Assembly: GCF_020829685.1 (NCBI RefSeq)
Contig: NZ_JAIVFR010000440.1
Span: forward strand, 1 to 5,920
DNA length: 5,920 bases
DNA from: Nostoc sp. CHAB 5715
Lineage (GTDB): Bacteria > Cyanobacteriota > Cyanobacteriia > Cyanobacteriales > Nostocaceae
Direction: 5' to 3'
Shown: positions 1-4,713 of the stretch, in pieces
Layout of the letters: the number at the start of each line of letters is the position of its first letter
Position numbering within the stretch: position 1 is the first letter of the stretch
Program-made: the position numbers and the translations under genes
The notes under the pieces: model-generated
What the model saw: only the letters and a program-made list of their open reading frames with translations
What the model was told of the DNA's origin: nothing
Databases searched by the model: none

Positions 1-7
1 CCGATCT
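1..7 (+). other. Probable Illumina adapter remnant at contig end
   Basis: The first seven bases, CCGATCT, equal the 3' end of the common Illumina adapter (which ends GCTCTTCCGATCT), in the orientation in which an adapter precedes an insert. They stop exactly where a 25-bp inverted copy of downstream sequence begins at base 8. Seven bases alone could match by chance. The exact placement at base 1 and against the repeat boundary makes leftover adapter at a contig end the best reading. Confidence 0.7.
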
Positions 8-32
8 CCAAGCTTACTAGAAAAGTTAATTA
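8..32. repeat. 25-bp inverted copy of bases 226-250 (left arm)
   Basis: Bases 8-32 are the exact reverse complement of bases 226-250, and the match ends at both edges (base 7 and base 33 do not extend it). The other arm lies inside the TrkA-N coding sequence, where it encodes residues around the LLEKLIIGD stretch. This left arm creates the stop codon that ends that reading frame. With adapter-like bases directly outside it, the arm is most likely a chimeric read end, not genomic sequence. Confidence 0.85.
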
Positions 33-415
33 CCGAGATTTTCCCACAATAGTTTGTTAAAATTTTGTTTGTCAGAACGTACAATCAGGCGAACGTGCGG
101 ATTAAGTCGCCGTGCTGCAAAGGCAGCTTCTATATTTATCCGCTCATTTCTGGTCACTAAAAGTATTGAACGACACTGGTTTATACTTGCCTGCTCTAAA
201 ACATTTGGCTGGCGGCAGTCTCCTATAATTAACTTTTCTAGTAAGCTTGGTAGTTGTGGGACTTCCCAATGTTCGGGCTGCACATCATCAATGGCGCTAA
301 CTTTAACATCGTACTCCTTTAGAACTGCAACACAATGTTGCCCTAAACTTTGGAGTCCGCATACTAAGAAAAGGTCTTGAGGTTTTTTTTGATTAGTGGT
401 ACGAGGGAGATGCAC
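26..415 (-). CDS. TrkA-N/RCK NAD-binding protein, N-terminal part (3' end lost)
   Basis: This 129-residue frame reads as a regulator-of-K+-conductance N domain, a Rossmann fold that binds NAD(H) in Trk/Ktr potassium uptake systems and ligand-gated potassium channels. Visible parts are the first strand and glycine loop (LFLVCGLQSLGQ, residues 15-26), an acidic residue after the second strand (SAIDD, about 40-44), GDCRQPNVLEQA at 66-77, and the LLVTRNERINIEAAFAARRLNP block at about 85-106. The start is GTG at 413-415; no ATG exists in frame before the upstream stop. It lies 117 bp downstream of nagB on the same strand. Cyanobacterial relatives are, as I recall, much longer. The stop at 26-28 sits in the inverted-copy segment at the contig end, so the true gene probably continues beyond base 33. 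The middle glycine of the usual GxGxxG loop is Gln22. Family assignment is firm; the exact ion-transport role is inferred. Confidence 0.8.
   Translation of the reverse strand: MHLPRTTNQKKPQDLFLVCGLQSLGQHCVAVLKEYDVKVSAIDDVQPEHWEVPQLPSLLEKLIIGDCRQPNVLEQASINQCRSILLVTRNERINIEAAFAARRLNPHVRLIVRSDKQNFNKLLWENLGN
226..250. repeat. 25-bp inverted repeat (right arm, within coding sequence)
   Basis: This is the partner of bases 8-32. It is ordinary coding sequence here, in frame and matching the expected RCK-N region (LIIGD follows). It is therefore taken as the original, and the left arm as the displaced inverted copy. Confidence 0.85.
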
Positions 416-493
416 TTTCTGTTGTTGATGGCAGCATTCGACACTGCTAACAGTATGTGTTTACTAGGATTATATCTCACCATTCGCGTAATC

Positions 494-524
494 CTAATCC
501 CCAGCCCCCAATTTCTAATCCCCA
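494..524. repeat. Short direct repeat CTAATCCCCA, two copies
   Basis: The 10-mer CTAATCCCCA occurs at 494-503 and 515-524, in the C-rich spacer between nagB and the TrkA-N gene. On the minus strand it reads as TGGGGATTAG, a common style of cyanobacterial intergenic repeat. No terminator or promoter is clear in this 117-bp spacer. Confidence 0.6.
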
Positions 525-532
525 ATCCCTCT

Positions 533-1303
533 TCACGACAGCAAACTAGCAGAATTAACATCCAAAAATAACGTTGCTTGGGATTGTTGACGGAGAATAG
601 AAGCCGGACAGTCTGTGCTTATAGCTCCTTGCAACATCTTTTTTACTACATTCGCTTTACGTTTTTCTGCAGCAAGACAAAGAATTTTTTTAGCTGAACA
701 AATCGTCGAGATGGTGACAGTAAAAGCATACTGTGGGACAGTTTCTAGATTCGGAAAGTGACCTGTGCTTACTTGTTGCTGACGGTTCACTGTATCTAGT
801 TTCACTAGTTTCACACTGTAAGGATCTTGAAAATTTGCTACTGCTGGATCGTTAAAAGCCAAATGTCCGTTTTCGCCAACACCAAGACAGCATAAGTCAA
901 TTGGTTGTGCAAGGAGTAGTTTAGTGTAGCGATCGCACTCTGCTACTGGTTGCAATGTATCACCTTCTATATAGTGAAATACTTTAGGAACAACCCGCTT
1001 CTCTACACGTTCTCGCATATAGTGCCGAAAACTCGCAGAATGGTCAGCAGTAATTCCCAAATATTCATCTAGATGGAACAGAATAATCCGTGACCAATCT
1101 ACACCACCCAATCCAATCAAAGCATCAAGAAATTTGAGTTGGGAGTTACCTGTTGCTAACAATACACCAGCTGTATCTTGTTGCTTGAGAACTTGCTGTA
1201 AATGCTTTTGCGCGATTTCAGCAACATCCTGGGCCATTTCGACTTCAGAGTTGTAAATCTGCACTAGTAAATCATCAAACCGCTTCGCAAAGTCATTAGT
1301 CAT
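533..1303 (-). CDS. nagB: NagB-family glucosamine-6-phosphate deaminase/isomerase-like protein
   Basis: This 256-residue cytosolic protein belongs to the NagB/6-phosphogluconolactonase fold. Classical NagB turns glucosamine-6-phosphate into fructose-6-phosphate and ammonia. Length is close to E. coli NagB (266). Visible motifs are the phosphate-loop region TGNSQ at 51-55, FHLDEYLG at 76-83 (Asp79 aligning with E. coli Asp72), GVGENGHLAFNDP at 141-153 (His147 aligning with His143), and the C-terminal CPASILRQQSQATLFLD at about 232-248. Two catalytic positions differ: E. coli Asp141 is Asn145 and Glu148 is Asp152. I recall this GENGHxAFNDP form in a large, poorly characterised NagB subgroup, so the reaction is less certain than the family. 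The ATG at 1301-1303 lies in an AGTCATT array, so residues 1-4 are repeat-encoded; GTG at residue 14 is an alternative start. The TrkA-N gene follows on the same strand. The 534-bp region upstream separates it from the divergent HAD gene. Confidence 0.82.
   Translation of the reverse strand: MTNDFAKRFDDLLVQIYNSEVEMAQDVAEIAQKHLQQVLKQQDTAGVLLATGNSQLKFLDALIGLGGVDWSRIILFHLDEYLGITADHSASFRHYMRERVEKRVVPKVFHYIEGDTLQPVAECDRYTKLLLAQPIDLCCLGVGENGHLAFNDPAVANFQDPYSVKLVKLDTVNRQQQVSTGHFPNLETVPQYAFTVTISTICSAKKILCLAAEKRKANVVKKMLQGAISTDCPASILRQQSQATLFLDVNSASLLS
929..936. repeat. HIP1 octamer GCGATCGC (four in window)
   Basis: GCGATCGC occurs at 929-936, 2315-2322, 2504-2511 and 3809-3816, all inside coding sequence. 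Four in 5.9 kb is far above chance and is a signature of many cyanobacterial genomes. The transposon segment has none, in line with foreign or mobile origin. Confidence 0.95.
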
Positions 1304-1401
1304 TAGTCACTTGTACTGAGCTTGTCCTGAGCTTGTCCTGAGCGTAGCCGAAGGGCGTAGTCGAAGGGTGTAGTCGAAGTATTAGTCATTAGTCATTAGT
1401 C
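1291..1401. repeat. Composite repeat: AGTCATT heptamers split by an 11-mer/13-mer block
   Basis: Two AGTCATT units and a variant AGTCACT fill 1291-1311. Three ATTAGTC units (same heptamer, shifted phase) fill 1381-1401. Between them lies an unrelated block: TGAGCTTGTCC at 1317-1327 and 1328-1338, TGAGCGTAGCC at 1339-1349, then GAAGGGCGTAGTC at 1350-1362 and GAAGGGTGTAGTC at 1363-1375, ending GAAGT. The arrangement looks like one repeat family inserted into another. The left heptamers overlap the first codons of nagB. Confidence 0.85.
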
Positions 1402-1473
1402 CAAGAGATACCACGTCCCTTATAGACTTGGTTTGAATTAGTCTTACAGCGCTTTTCAAGTAATTGAACTACA

Positions 1474-1501
1474 CCACTCCCCACTCCCCACTCCCTACTC
1501 C
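1474..1501. repeat. CCACTCC heptamer array, four units
   Basis: Three perfect CCACTCC units (1474-1494) are followed by CTACTCC (1495-1501) and a degenerate tail. This is the reverse-complement family of the GGGGAGT array at 2871-2905, so the two lie in opposite orientation on either side of the HAD gene. Confidence 0.9.
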
Positions 1502-1546
1502 CCATCTCATCTGTGGTCTAAATACCTGAAAAATGCTGTAATAAGA

Positions 1547-1612
1547 GAGTTTTTTTCGCCCAGAAGGGGCGAGGTATGTACCAAAAACTCTTTATCAACC
1601 CGAAAAGAGTTT
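1547..1612 (+). promoter_or_regulatory. Two overlapping, mutually exclusive hairpins (possible leader or small RNA)
   Basis: Structure A pairs GAGTTTTT (1547-1554) with AAAAACTC (1583-1590). It encloses a GC-rich hairpin, CGCCC (1557-1561) with GGGCG (1567-1571), and a small GGTA/TACC stem (1573-1576 with 1579-1582). Structure B pairs AAACTCTTT (1585-1593) with AAAGAGTTT (1604-1612), a perfect 9-bp stem with a 10-base loop. Bases 1585-1590 are used by both, so A and B cannot form together. That layout resembles an attenuator or a structured RNA, but neither transcription nor a switch is shown. The HAD start codon is 225 bases further on. Function is inference only. Confidence 0.4.
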
Positions 1613-1784
1613 GTCGCGGCTAGCATTTGCTTACATTGTAAAGTTATCAATTATACGGCATGTTGAGAGTCTCTACCTGTGTGCGCTTATATGCCCTATC
1701 CAGTATAGATTTTAGGATTTAGCAGATTAATTTGTGACTTTTTGCCCTGTATTGACCAAAGAACAATCACTCAGAGAAAAAAAC

Positions 1785-1824
1785 AATGTAAACTATTTAA
1801 ATTAAGTTAACAATTATTTACATT
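1785..1824. promoter_or_regulatory. Spaced inverted repeat just upstream of HAD gene
   Basis: AATGTAAA (1785-1792) and TTTACATT (1817-1824) form a perfect 8-bp inverted repeat with a 24-base AT-rich spacer. It ends 13 bases before the ATG. The position fits an operator or a leader hairpin. It does not match the NtcA consensus (GTA-N8-TAC) or a CRP-type site that I can recognise, so no regulator is named. Confidence 0.35.
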
Positions 1825-1837
1825 TTACCCAAAAATC

Positions 1838-2524
1838 ATGCTGGCTGCAATTCTCTTTGACCTAGACGGCACTATTGTCAACACTGACCCTATACACTAC
1901 CGAGCTTGGCAGGAAATGCTGTTAAATTACAGTATACAAATTGACGAAACATTTTATAAATCCCGAATTAGTGGGCGGCTAAATCCAGAAATTGTTAAGG
2001 ATATTCTGCCACAATTATCAACAGCAGAAGGGCAAAAATTTGCAGACGAAAAAGAGGCGCTTTTCCGCACACTCGCCCCGCATTTAAAACTGTTGAGTGG
2101 ATTTTCTGAACTACTAGCATGGACAGAGACACATCAGTTAAAACGCGCATTAGTAACTAATGCTCCTAGATTAAATGCAGAATTTATGCTAGAGGTTTTG
2201 GAAATCAAAGAAGCTTTCCATACAGTTGTTTTAGCGGATGATTGTATTGCAGGTAAACCTGACCCTGCACCCTACCAAGTCGCCCTGAATAAGTTGGAGA
2301 TTACAGCAGAGGAAGCGATCGCCTTAGAAGACTCTCCCTCTGGTATTCGTTCTGCGGTGGGCGCAGATATCCGCACTATTGGCATCGCCTCCACCCACGA
2401 TCCCCAATTTTTACAGGAAGTCGGCGCATTTATGGCAATTCCAGATTTTACTGATTTGCAGTTGTGGACATTGCTCAACTCACTCATTGAACCAGATTTG
2501 AGTGCGATCGCTTCTAACTTGTAA
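1838..2524 (+). CDS. HAD-superfamily hydrolase, beta-phosphoglucomutase-like
   Basis: This 228-residue soluble protein is a complete subfamily IA HAD enzyme, a group that transfers or removes phosphate through an aspartyl-phosphate. Motif I is FDLDGT at 7-12, with nucleophile Asp8 and acid/base Asp10. The helical cap spans roughly 15-90. Motif II is LVTNAP (Thr107), motif III is AGKPDP (Lys140) and motif IV is LEDSPSG (Glu164, Asp165 for magnesium). All catalytic residues are present and length is normal. The GKPDPxPY plus LEDSxxG signature favours phosphatases or phosphomutases acting on small sugar phosphates such as beta-glucose-1-phosphate, but the substrate cannot be read from sequence. 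The ATG is chosen because motif I follows at the usual distance; no clear Shine-Dalgarno site precedes it. It is divergent from nagB and converges on the PadR remnant, with a hairpin between them. Confidence 0.92.
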   Translation: MLAAILFDLDGTIVNTDPIHYRAWQEMLLNYSIQIDETFYKSRISGRLNPEIVKDILPQLSTAEGQKFADEKEALFRTLAPHLKLLSGFSELLAWTETHQLKRALVTNAPRLNAEFMLEVLEIKEAFHTVVLADDCIAGKPDPAPYQVALNKLEITAEEAIALEDSPSGIRSAVGADIRTIGIASTHDPQFLQEVGAFMAIPDFTDLQLWTLLNSLIEPDLSAIASNL

Positions 2525-2547
2525 GCGCAAAATCTTAGACCATCAAG

Positions 2548-2590
2548 AGTAGAGACGCGAATTTACTAACCCGTCTCTACTTATTTTTTT
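2548..2590 (+). terminator. Hairpin terminator after HAD gene
   Basis: AGTAGAGACG (2548-2557) pairs perfectly with CGTCTCTACT (2572-2581), giving a 10-bp stem with a 14-base loop. A T-rich run (TTATTTTTTT, 2581-2590) follows. It begins 24 bases after the HAD stop codon and overlaps the stop of the converging PadR remnant. The GTAGAGACG...CGTCTCTAC stem is also a common dispersed repeat style in cyanobacteria, so it may be a repeat serving as terminator. Confidence 0.75.
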
Positions 2591-2868
2591 GCGAGAATCG
2601 CGTAAATTTCCCGCTTAACTTGCTCTAAAAGCTCACGCACCCGATTTATGCGCTCCATATTGCCACTGCGAGCAACCTGCACCACAACAGCAGCTAATTC
2701 TGTTGCAGCATTCCGCAACTCAATAAACTCTTGAGGCTTACCTGTCACGAAACTTTTGAAGGTATCCCAAGGAGAGTCTGAAGTTTCCTGTTGGGCACGT
2801 TCTGCCAATAATTGTCTACCTTCATCGGTGATCGTGTAAATCCGCTTGCCACCTTCCTGTGCGCTCTT
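2581..2868 (-). pseudogene. PadR-family regulator remnant, DNA-binding half missing
   Basis: The 94 codons from 2865 down to the stop at 2581 read as the C-terminal part of a PadR-like transcription factor. They begin at the wing of the winged helix ([23 protein letters not shown]), run through a linker (SPWDTFKSFV), and end in the helical dimerisation segment (ELRNAATELAAVVVQVARSG, then MERINRVRELLEQVKREIYAILAKK). PadR proteins normally have about 60-70 residues before this point that form the helix-turn-helix. Here that part is absent: upstream DNA is heptamer repeat up to the end of gatA. The frame stays open through the repeat only because the heptamers contain no stops, giving a nominal 145-residue product starting with repeated GIGHWAL units. 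I regard it as a decayed gene with no obvious start of its own. Confidence 0.75.
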
Positions 2869-2870
2869 GT

Positions 2871-2905
2871 GGGGAGTGGGGAGTGGGGAGTGGGGAGTGG
2901 GGAGC
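2871..2905. repeat. GGGGAGT heptamer array, five units
   Basis: Four perfect GGGGAGT units (2871-2898) and one GGGGAGC (2899-2905) begin three bases after the last recognisable PadR codons. Degenerate G-rich, A-rich sequence continues to about 2954. The array marks the break in the PadR gene and may be its cause or its scar. Confidence 0.95.
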
Positions 2906-2954
2906 AGGGGGAGATGAGGGGGATAAGGAAGACAAGGGGACAAGAAGAATAACC

Positions 2955-3024
2955 ATGCCCAATGCCCAATGCCCAATGCCCAATGCCCAATGCCCAATGC
3001 CCAATGCCCAATTCCCAATGCCCA
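2955..3024. repeat. ATGCCCA heptamer array, ten units
   Basis: Eight perfect ATGCCCA units (2955-3010) are followed by ATTCCCA (3011-3017) and ATGCCCA (3018-3024). The array ends three bases from the gatA stop codon, leaving no room for a separate terminator. The same heptamer in reverse complement occurs upstream of gatA at 4555-4589. Confidence 0.97.
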
Positions 3025-3027
3025 TTT

Positions 3028-4488
3028 TCAAGATATTTGCGGTTTACGCAGATGCCAAGTAGTAGATTGCTCATAAGCGTAAGCTACTTGAAACAGTAGG
3101 TCTTCTCGGAGGACATTGCCAATTAGCTGTAATCCTATCGGTAGTCCCTGATCATCAAAACCACATGGCAAACTTAAACTAGGTAAACCGGCAAGATTCA
3201 CAGGAATAGTCATCAAGTCAGTTAAATACATGCTCAAGGGGTCAGTAGTTTTTTCCCCTGCTTTAAATGCTGTAGTGGGAGATGTGGGACAAACTAACAC
3301 ATCAACTGCGCCAAAAGCCTTTTCAAAGTCTTGCTTTATCAGGGTGCGAACTTTTTGCGCTTTCAGGTAGTAAGCGTCATAATAGCCAGCCGAAAGTGCG
3401 TAAGTGCCGATCATAATTCGGCGTTTGACTTCTGTTCCAAAACCTGTGGCACGGGTACGAGTGTACATCGATAGCAAATTATCGGCATCAGGGGCGCGGT
3501 AACCATATTTAACGCCATCGTAACGAGCCAGGTTTGCTGACGCTTCTGATGGGGCGATGATGTAGTAGGTGGGTAAGCCATAGCGAAAGCGGGGACAGGA
3601 AATTATATGAATTTCCGCTCCCAAACTTTGTAGTTGCTCTACTGCTTTGGTAACGGCTTGTTCCACTACAGCGTCTAAACCTTCACCAAAAGTTTCTTTG
3701 ATGATTCCAATTCTTAGCTGACCTCTGGGTTTTAAGTCTGGTTTTAAGCTGGCGACGTAGTTGGGAATGGCTACTTTGAGACTGGTAGAGTCTTTGGGAT
3801 CATAACCTGCGATCGCACTTAATAATATTGCCGCATCTTCCACTGTGTTTCCAAATGGCCCAATTTGATCCAAAGAGGAAGCGTAAGCCACCAAACCATA
3901 ACGAGAAACCAGACCATAAGTGGGTTTCATTCCCACCACACCGCAAAAAGATGCAGGTTGCCGAATCGAACCGCCAGTATCAGAACCGAGAGCAACCACA
4001 CATTCTTGAGCCGCCACCGCAGCAGCAGAACCCCCCGAAGAACCACCAGGAACTCGTGACAAATCCCAAGGATTAGCCGTGACTTGGTAGGCAGAGTTTT
4101 CTGTAGAACTACCCATCGCAAACTCATCCAAGTTGGTTTTGCCTACCATTACCGCCCCGGCATCTGCCAGTTTTTGCGTCGCTGTTGATTCATAAGGCGG
4201 CACGAAATTTTCCAAAATCCGGGAGGCGCAGGTGGTAGGAATTCCCTTAGTACATAAATTGTCCTTAATCCCAACAGGAATGCCTGCTAGCAGCCCAATT
4301 TCTTCTCCCGCAGCAATTTTGGCATCCACAGCACCCGCCTGCTCTAATGCCCGTTCTGCGGTAACACATAAAAAGCTGTGCAATTTCGGATCTAACGCTT
4401 GAATGCGCTCTAAAGCTTCTTGGGTAATTTCAACGGCAGAACGTTCTTTTTTAACCAGCTGTTGGTGCAACTCGCGGATGGATGCCAT
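3028..4488 (-). CDS. gatA: Glutamyl-tRNA(Gln)/aspartyl-tRNA(Asn) amidotransferase subunit A
   Basis: GatA is the glutaminase subunit of the cytosolic GatCAB complex. It frees ammonia from glutamine, which GatB uses to convert Glu-tRNA(Gln) or Asp-tRNA(Asn) to the amidated form. At 486 residues it is full length. The amidase-signature triad is intact: Lys75 in PVGIKDN, cis-Ser150 in the [14 protein letters not shown] block, and nucleophile Ser174 in [16 protein letters not shown]; the 75- and 24-residue spacings match the family. The start [11 protein letters not shown] is the usual GatA N terminus, and a GAGAG Shine-Dalgarno-like site (4494-4498) lies five bases before the ATG. A possible -10 (TAAAAT) is at 4518-4523. 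The stop is three bases from a heptamer array, and another array begins 52 bp upstream of the start. gatB and gatC are not adjacent, which is common in cyanobacteria. The gene should be essential, so the surrounding rearrangements have evidently spared it. Confidence 0.97.
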   Translation of the reverse strand: MASIRELHQQLVKKERSAVEITQEALERIQALDPKLHSFLCVTAERALEQAGAVDAKIAAGEEIGLLAGIPVGIKDNLCTKGIPTTCASRILENFVPPYESTATQKLADAGAVMVGKTNLDEFAMGSSTENSAYQVTANPWDLSRVPGGSSGGSAAAVAAQECVVALGSDTGGSIRQPASFCGVVGMKPTYGLVSRYGLVAYASSLDQIGPFGNTVEDAAILLSAIAGYDPKDSTSLKVAIPNYVASLKPDLKPRGQLRIGIIKETFGEGLDAVVEQAVTKAVEQLQSLGAEIHIISCPRFRYGLPTYYIIAPSEASANLARYDGVKYGYRAPDADNLLSMYTRTRATGFGTEVKRRIMIGTYALSAGYYDAYYLKAQKVRTLIKQDFEKAFGAVDVLVCPTSPTTAFKAGEKTTDPLSMYLTDLMTIPVNLAGLPSLSLPCGFDDQGLPIGLQLIGNVLREDLLFQVAYAYEQSTTWHLRKPQIS

Positions 4489-4517
4489 GATTGCTCTCTT
4501 TGTGACTCAAGTCATTG

Positions 4518-4546
4518 ATTTTAGTACATATTGGTCGATATTGGGT
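4518..4546 (-). promoter_or_regulatory. Possible gatA promoter overlapping a heptamer array
   Basis: On the minus strand TAAAAT (4523 to 4518) matches five of six -10 consensus bases and lies 29 bases before the gatA ATG. With a 17-base spacer the -35 hexamer would be ACCCAA (4546 to 4541), inside the first unit of the repeat array and unlike TTGACA. Either the promoter is weak or activator-dependent, or transcription starts elsewhere. Confidence 0.25.
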
Positions 4547-4617
4547 ATGGGGCATTGGGCATTGGGCATTGGGCATTGGGCATTGGGCATTGGAAACTTC
4601 TTCCCTATGCCCCATAC
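4541..4617. repeat. TTGGGCA heptamer array enclosed by an 11-bp inverted repeat
   Basis: Five perfect TTGGGCA units occupy 4555-4589, preceded by variants TTGGGTA (4541-4547) and TGGGGCA (4548-4554) and followed by a partial TTGG. GTATGGGGCAT at 4545-4555 and ATGCCCCATAC at 4607-4617 form an exact 11-bp inverted repeat, so most of the array could sit in the loop of a stem. The unit is the reverse complement of the array after gatA, so gatA is bracketed by inverted copies. Confidence 0.93.
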
Positions 4618-4640
4618 TTCGGCTTACCTCGGCAACGCCC

Positions 4641-4682
4641 TTACGAGCGTGATGCGTAAAGCCCCCGTGCTTCAGCCGGGGG
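4641..4682 (+). other. IS605-type left end: TTAC target, AAAG guide, hairpin
   Basis: TTAC is at 4641-4644. After a 13-base linker, AAAG (4658-4661) lies directly at the 5' foot of a hairpin, CCCCCG (4662-4667) paired with CGGGGG (4677-4682), with a 9-base loop. In IS608, TnpA binds such a hairpin, and the tetranucleotide 5' of it (AAAG) recognises the TTAC cleavage site. The same words occur here in the same order, so cleavage is predicted between 4644 and 4645. A second TTAC at 4624-4627 is a less likely alternative. Confidence 0.65.
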
Positions 4683-4695
4683 ATATAAGCGAACA

Positions 4696-4713
4696 GGCTG
4701 AATTTATTCAGCC
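4696..4713. other. Stem-loop over the tnpA stop codon
   Basis: GGCTGAA (4696-4702) pairs with TTCAGCC (4707-4713) around a TTTA loop, and the tnpA stop codon (4708-4710) lies within the stem. No T-run follows in the tnpA direction, so it is not a standard intrinsic terminator. It may protect the transcript end, act as a second single-strand structure near the transposon end, or block read-through from outside. Confidence 0.6.

Larger units (their letters stand above)
1304..1837. other. 534-bp gene-free region between divergent nagB and HAD genes
   Basis: No convincing coding sequence, tRNA or rRNA is seen on either strand. The region holds, in order, the composite repeat to 1401, a CCACTCC heptamer array at 1474-1501, alternative hairpins at 1547-1612, and an inverted repeat at 1785-1824 next to the HAD start. 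It must contain the promoter of the HAD gene and, unless transcribed from elsewhere, that of nagB. I cannot place either with confidence; TATAGAT at 1704-1710 is a possible -10 for the HAD gene but lacks a good -35. I see nothing distinctive in 1402-1473 or 1613-1784. Confidence 0.7.

Noticed and set aside
8..250. Natural 25-bp inverted repeat or terminator in the TrkA-N gene
   Set aside because: One arm is normal coding sequence, and the other abuts adapter-like bases at base 1 and destroys the frame. An end artefact explains it better, though reads would be needed to prove it.
54..571. Plus-strand frames at 54-380 and 377-571 and a minus-strand frame at 364-561
   Set aside because: The first is the antisense shadow of the TrkA-N gene. 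The others cover the C-rich repeat spacer and give low-complexity products with no recognisable domain.
1402..1473. Possible tRNA or other stable RNA gene
   Set aside because: No cloverleaf, TTCRANY-type T arm or conserved tRNA words can be found here or elsewhere in the window.
533..2524. A new sugar-phosphate operon of nagB and the HAD gene
   Set aside because: The genes are divergent with 534 bp of repeats between them. Nothing in the sequence ties their substrates or regulation together.
2581..3018. A 145-residue fusion protein of GIGHWAL-type repeats and a PadR C terminus
   Set aside because: Heptamer units without stop codons stay open in every frame, so the N-terminal half is a by-product of the repeat. 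No ribosome site or homologous domain supports it; only the PadR tail is kept, as a remnant.
2955..3024. CRISPR array
   Set aside because: The units are perfect 7-mers with no spacers between them, so this is a tandem repeat.
3828..4127. Small frames opposite or out of phase with gatA (3828-4076, 3865-4059, 3927-4127)
   Set aside because: They lie fully within the strongly conserved gatA frame and show no family features.
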